Shown here piece by piece: positions 14,746-17,665 of a stretch of DNA of 17,665 nucleotides (position 1 is its first letter; each line of letters opens with the position of its first letter). Source of the stretch: an uncultured Clostridia bacterium (lineage in GTDB: Bacteria > Bacillota > Clostridia > Oscillospirales > Acutalibacteraceae); the NCBI GenBank assembly GCA_904420155.1, contig CAJFUH010000172.1:1-17665 (forward strand), written 5' to 3'. The notes beneath the pieces are model-generated. The model was not told the origin of the DNA and made no database searches. It saw nothing but the letters and a program-made list of their open reading frames with translations. Position numbers and translations under genes: made by a program.

Positions 14746-16167
14746 TCAATCTACCAATGCAGCCAGTTCCCCTTTTAAAATCCAATTACGCGCTTTGGTA
14801 ATTTTAACTTGGGCAAAAGAACCAATCAAAGACGGATCCCCGGGAAACTCTACAATCATATTTCCCTGGGTTCTCCCGGATAATTCTCCTGGATGGCCCG
14901 ATTCTTCCTCTACTAAAACCGTGTGGGTTTGTCCCACCAGAGAGGCGCACCGCTTGGCTGCGATCTCTTCCTGCACCTTGAGCAGCTCGCTGAACCAAAC
15001 GGTTTTCTCCTTATAAGGAACCGGATCATCCATTTTGGCCGCCGGCGTCCCTACCCGTGGGGAGAAAATAAAAGTAAATAAAGACGTAAACTCCACTTCC
15101 CGAATCAAGGACAGCGTTTCCTGAAACTCTTCATAGGTTTCCCCGGGAAATCCCACGATAACATCGCTGGTTAAGGAGAGATCCGGCATTTTGCTTTTGG
15201 CATAAGCGATCATCTCCAAGTATTTTTCCCGGGTATACTTGCGGTTCATAGCCTTGAGCACCCGATTGCTGCCGGACTGGAAAGGCAAATGTAAATGGTG
15301 ACAGATATGTTCTCCCTGCGCCATCACATCGATCATTTCCTTCGTGGCGTCTTTGGGGTGAGACGTCATAAACCTAAGCCAATATTCGCCGGGGATACGG
15401 TCGATTTGGCTTAAAAGCTGGGCAAAAGATACCGGATGTTCCAGGTTTTTCCCATAAGAGTTTACATTTTGCCCCAACAAGGTGATATCTTTATATCCAG
15501 AGGAGATAATCTGTCTTGCCTCTTGCAATACCGCCTCTGTCTTCCGGCTGCGCTCCCTGCCCCGGACGTGGGGAACCACGCAATAAGAACAGAAATTATC
15601 GCACCCGTACATAATAGGCAGCCACGCCTTGATATCCCCATCCCGGCGCACCGGAATACCTTCCACCACCGTATGGTCGTCCACACCCCGCTCAATCACA
15701 CGTTTTCCGCTAAACAGCGCTTCATAAAGCAACTGTGGAAACCGGTGGAGCGAGTGGGTCCCAAACACCAGGTTGACAAAAGGAAAGCTTTTTCGGATTT
15801 TTTCCGCCACATGCTCCTGTTCCATCATACAGCCGCATAAAGCGATCAGCATGGAAGGATGTCTGCGTTTGATATTCTTCAGCGCTCCCACATTGCCGAA
15901 TACCCGGTCTTCCGCATGCTCCCGAACGGCGCAGGTATTAAATAGGATCAGATCGGCGTCTTCCTGTCGATCAGTAAAAGAATACCCCATCTGTTGAAGC
16001 ATCCCTTTGATCTTTTCCCCATCGGAAACATTCTGTTGACATCCATAGGTATGAACAAAAGCCAAGGGTTGAGGCCCCCGGGCGCGCACTTCCATGATGG
16101 ATTGTACCATCTGCATATAAGGCTGCTGATCCTTCAGCCCATCTTGCAGAAATTGAAATTCGGTCAA
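14746..16167 (-). CDS. miaB: tRNA-2-methylthio-N6-dimethylallyladenosine synthase MiaB
   Basis: Radical-SAM methylthiotransferase converting i6A37 (made by MiaA) to ms2i6A37 in tRNA, using two [4Fe-4S] clusters. From TTG at 16167 it has 473 residues. The N-terminal UPF0004 domain supplies cluster ligands in TYGCQQN (C43), FNTCAVRE (C79) and CGCM (C113). The radical-SAM CxxxCxxC is C189, C193, C196 in YGCDNFCSYCVVPHVRGRE. LGQNVNSYG, LRFMTSHP, HLPFQSGSNRVLKAMNR and SDVIVGFPGET follow, then a C-terminal TRAM RNA-binding domain (about 405-470). TTG is preferred because GGGAGGGAG lies 7 bases upstream; the upstream GTG at 16233 would add 22 atypical residues close to the predicted transcription start. 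It is first in its transcript, with the YlbF-family gene 47 bases downstream. Confidence 0.97.
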   Translation of the reverse strand: MTEFQFLQDGLKDQQPYMQMVQSIMEVRARGPQPLAFVHTYGCQQNVSDGEKIKGMLQQMGYSFTDRQEDADLILFNTCAVREHAEDRVFGNVGALKNIKRRHPSMLIALCGCMMEQEHVAEKIRKSFPFVNLVFGTHSLHRFPQLLYEALFSGKRVIERGVDDHTVVEGIPVRRDGDIKAWLPIMYGCDNFCSYCVVPHVRGRERSRKTEAVLQEARQIISSGYKDITLLGQNVNSYGKNLEHPVSFAQLLSQIDRIPGEYWLRFMTSHPKDATKEMIDVMAQGEHICHHLHLPFQSGSNRVLKAMNRKYTREKYLEMIAYAKSKMPDLSLTSDVIVGFPGETYEEFQETLSLIREVEFTSLFTFIFSPRVGTPAAKMDDPVPYKEKTVWFSELLKVQEEIAAKRCASLVGQTHTVLVEEESGHPGELSGRTQGNMIVEFPGDPSLIGSFAQVKITKARNWILKGELAALVD

Positions 16168-16174
16168 ACCGATA

Positions 16175-16183
16175 CTCCCTCCC
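16175..16183 (-). promoter_or_regulatory. miaB ribosome binding site (decides TTG start)
   Basis: GGGAGGGAG on the minus strand, 7 bases before TTG at 16167. It supports the shorter protein over the GTG at 16233. Confidence 0.75.
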
Positions 16184-16255
16184 ATTGTATCACTGACTGT
16201 AAAAAAGCATCCGACAAAATTTGCCGTTTGCACAAATTTGGACTAATATTGTATC

Positions 16256-16284
16256 ATTTTAGCATATCAGTTCCCTTTGTTCAA
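16256..16284 (-). promoter_or_regulatory. Sigma-A-type promoter for miaB
   Basis: On the minus strand TTGAAC (16279-16284) and TAAAAT (16256-16261) are separated by exactly 17 bases. Five of six bases match the -10 consensus and four of six the -35. Transcription would start near 16249, about 80 bases before the TTG start. It lies just past the glycosyltransferase terminator, as expected for a new unit. Confidence 0.7.
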
Positions 16285-16292
16285 GAACCAAT

Positions 16293-16327
16293 AGAAAAAA
16301 GAGGTGTATCGTTTTAACACACCTCTT
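16293..16327 (-). terminator. Intrinsic terminator after the glycosyltransferase gene
   Basis: A perfect 9-base stem AAGAGGTGT/ACACCTCTT (16299-16307 with 16319-16327) has an 11-base loop. On the minus strand it runs directly into TTTTCT, a clear U-tract. It lies about 20 bases after the stop of the gene and just before the miaB promoter. Confidence 0.85.
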
Positions 16328-16348
16328 AAACAGCCCGTAGCCCGTTTT

Positions 16349-17317
16349 TCATCCTTTATTCCGGCTTTTATACATCCAAGGCATTAATTTCCAGGTGATA
16401 ATGGCTTTGCGCAACCGGTGCCCGGAATGCTTTCCCGCCACCAGGAATTTTTCATATCCCTTTAGCCGCAACATCCCCCGGATGGCATTATAGCCAACTC
16501 CTTCATTCAGCAAACTATCTACACAGGACAAAACTGCATCCGGCATTTTCTCCTGTAAAAAACAGGTCACTAATTTATGATCTTTCCCATGCCTTGCTTG
16601 GATCACACTGTATACCCTTTTCAGCGCTTCAATCCGCTCAAAACATTGTACTCCTACCGTTTTCGGATGATATCCTTTTACCTGATAAATTTTATCCCGC
16701 ATCACCGGAGTGGGGGATTCTACCGCACGGCTGGTATAAAGAAGCGCCCGCAAAATGAATTCTTCTGCATATCCATAGGCGCAGTCTTCTGCAAATAAAA
16801 TGCGGTTCTCCAATAAAAAACTTCTCCGCAACAAAACGGCTCCCATATCAATCCCATAGGAAGAATGTAGTAGTTTCAAGGCAACCTCGCTGCCTTCACA
16901 GATTTTTGCCGGCCCTGTCCCGCAGAAAAAGTGTTCTCCTCCAGGAATGCCGAACACCATATCCGCATCCGTCTGGCGGGCGTCCTGGTAATAACCGGCG
17001 ATAAAGTCCCGATACAAACGCCTGGGAAACAAAAAAGTGATATATTCCCCCGCCGCTTTATAGATTCCGGTATTAAAGGCGGCTCCAATGGTACCGGTCC
17101 CATTTTGCACCACATATCCTCGCAATTTTGATTCTTTGATGACAGAAAGAGCTTCCAGCACGCCGCGGTCAGAAGAACCCATGTCGACAATGATATATTC
17201 CACCTGTAAATCAGGAACTTGATCTGCGACGCTGCGTACAATACCCGCAATCTCTTGCTCCAAATTTCGCATGGGAATAATGACTGAAATATCCGCCGAT
17301 GCCATTCGTCCTATCAT
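16349..17317 (-). CDS. GT2-like family glycosyltransferase with degenerate active-site motifs
   Basis: A 322-residue protein with the N-terminal GT-A fold of family 2 glycosyltransferases. ADISVIIPMRNLEQEI (8-23) is the first beta strand and loop, and VEYIIVDMGSSD (39-50) is the nucleotide-binding strand. GTIGAAFNTGIYKAAGEYITF (about 75-95) is the typical helix leading into the metal site. The second Asp of the usual VDDGS motif is Met45, and where FLDxDD is expected the sequence is FLFPRRL (95-101). A GYAEEFILRALL segment resembles the later acidic motif. The C-terminal 100 residues are basic and unrecognised. No transmembrane helix is seen. AGGA lies about 7 bases upstream of the ATG. Neighbouring terminators on both sides suggest a single-gene unit. 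Donor and acceptor are unknown; it may be catalytically inactive or use a different mechanism. Confidence 0.8.
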   Translation of the reverse strand: MIGRMASADISVIIPMRNLEQEIAGIVRSVADQVPDLQVEYIIVDMGSSDRGVLEALSVIKESKLRGYVVQNGTGTIGAAFNTGIYKAAGEYITFLFPRRLYRDFIAGYYQDARQTDADMVFGIPGGEHFFCGTGPAKICEGSEVALKLLHSSYGIDMGAVLLRRSFLLENRILFAEDCAYGYAEEFILRALLYTSRAVESPTPVMRDKIYQVKGYHPKTVGVQCFERIEALKRVYSVIQARHGKDHKLVTCFLQEKMPDAVLSCVDSLLNEGVGYNAIRGMLRLKGYEKFLVAGKHSGHRLRKAIITWKLMPWMYKSRNKG

Positions 17318-17363
17318 CTGCCTTTCCTATCAAACAGGCTTTTCTGTTCTGTATTCCCCTTAT

Positions 17364-17372
17364 AGTATATCA
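17364..17372 (-). promoter_or_regulatory. Candidate extended -10 promoter of the glycosyltransferase gene
   Basis: TGATATACT on the minus strand is a TG-n extended -10 element (TATACT) about 47 bases before the ATG. No good -35 box lies 16-18 bases upstream. Weak support, but it is the best candidate in the gap. Confidence 0.3.
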
Positions 17373-17535
17373 CATTGATAGAAATAATCCAGTATATTAT
17401 TCCGTCCTTTTTCCCCTTAATTTTGTATAAATAAACTCTTCCTTTTTCAAAACCAAGGAAGAAAAAATAGGTATCGCTATGTTTTTGTAAAAAAGAGGAT
17501 AGATTTTCTTATTAAAATTTCTCCTACTAGTATTT
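17373..17535. other. AT-rich intergenic stretch
   Basis: The non-coding gap of about 190 bases lies between the peptidase-like gene fragment and the glycosyltransferase. It holds the candidate terminator at 17425-17462. I see no other gene, RNA motif or repeat in it. Confidence 0.6.
17425..17462 (-). terminator. Candidate terminator after the C39 peptidase-like gene
   Basis: An 8-base perfect inverted repeat TCTTCCTT/AAGGAAGA (17437-17444 with 17455-17462) has a 10-base loop. On the minus strand it is followed by GTTTATTTATAC. It lies about 75 bases after the upstream gene's stop. The stem has only three G-C pairs, so strength is moderate. Confidence 0.5.
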
Positions 17536-17665
17536 TTATTGAATCACTACTGATTGATAGCCCAATTCCTCAAATCTCTCTTCCACTAGATCTTTGTCGT
17601 AAGAAACCAAGCCGTTACTTTCATACGGATCGTTAAAATAGTAATGATCTTCATCATACCCTATC
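17536..17665 (-). CDS. C-terminal fragment of a C39-type cysteine peptidase-like protein
   Basis: Only the last 42 codons lie in the window; the 5' part is beyond the right edge. Translating the minus strand from 17664 gives an open frame ending in TAA at 17536-17538. Visible segments are GYDEDHYYFNDPYE, then NGLVSYDKDLVEERFEELG, then YQSVVIQ. The DxxxYYFNDPY...G...Y....ERFEELG pattern is the usual C-terminal end of the C39-like peptidase domain (Peptidase_C39_2) in Clostridia. There the Asp of NDP completes the Cys-His-Asp catalytic set. Many such proteins are secreted and wall-associated, but the N-terminus that would show a signal peptide is not available. The call rests on a short match and is provisional. 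Confidence 0.6.
   Translation of the reverse strand, partial: IGYDEDHYYFNDPYESNGLVSYDKDLVEERFEELGYQSVVIQ

Noticed and set aside
14720..14749. Possible promoter TTGATT-18-TATGCT before the YlbF-family gene
   Set aside because: The implied transcription start (about 14713) would fall on the AGGAGG site at 14708-14713 and damage it; both boxes are only four-of-six matches.
1..17665. CRISPR arrays, insertion sequences, tRNA/rRNA genes, toxin-antitoxin or defence modules
   Set aside because: I looked for direct repeats, transposase motifs, terminal inverted repeats and clover-leaf patterns and found none; nearly all sequence is explained by conserved housekeeping genes.

Overview
This window reads as a piece of a low-to-mid GC Gram-positive (Firmicutes, class Clostridia) chromosome. 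The evidence is a SepF/YlmH/DivIVA cell-division cluster followed by ileS, strong AGGAGG-type ribosome binding sites, frequent TTG/GTG starts, and an endonuclease-type MutL. The gene set and a HlyD-like gene beside yggS resemble Oscillospirales/Ruminococcaceae-type gut anaerobes. That placement is inference; no 16S or other taxonomic marker is present. Every supported gene lies on the minus strand, so transcription runs from high to low coordinates. The long plus-strand open frames are antisense shadows.

Layout in transcription order. (a) The right edge (17665 to 17536) holds the last 42 codons of a C39-type cysteine peptidase-like protein. A hairpin/U-rich candidate terminator and about 190 non-coding bases follow. 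(b) A GT2-like glycosyltransferase with degenerate metal-binding motifs (16349-17317) ends at a strong intrinsic terminator. (c) A good sigma-A-type promoter (16256-16284) drives miaB and a YlbF/YmcA-family gene with a cysteine-rich tail. This pair ends at a second strong terminator (about 14250-14280). (d) A long codirectional series follows: mutS, mutL, miaA, a HlyD-like membrane-anchored adaptor, yggS (ylmE), sepF, ylmH, divIVA and ileS. Junctions are short or overlapping, except for a 112-base leader before mutL and a hairpin whose loop is the divIVA stop codon. (e) After the ileS terminator, lspA and a RluD/YlyB-type pseudouridine synthase form a short overlapping pair, probably with its own promoter. 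The synthase runs off the left edge.

The genes cover conserved housekeeping jobs: mismatch repair (MutS, MutL), two consecutive steps of tRNA A37 modification (MiaA, MiaB), septum assembly and pole organisation (SepF, DivIVA, YlmH), PLP homeostasis (YggS), isoleucine charging (IleS), lipoprotein signal-peptide removal (LspA) and rRNA modification (RluD-like). The order matches known Firmicutes synteny (miaB-ymcA-mutS-mutL; mutL-miaA; ylmE-sepF-ylmH-divIVA-ileS; lspA-ylyB), here joined into one block with ylmG absent. I see no mobile element, CRISPR array, rRNA or tRNA. The points most worth a second look are the orphan HlyD-like protein, the YlbF-family cysteine tail, the degenerate glycosyltransferase, the stop-codon hairpin before ileS, and the non-AUG starts.
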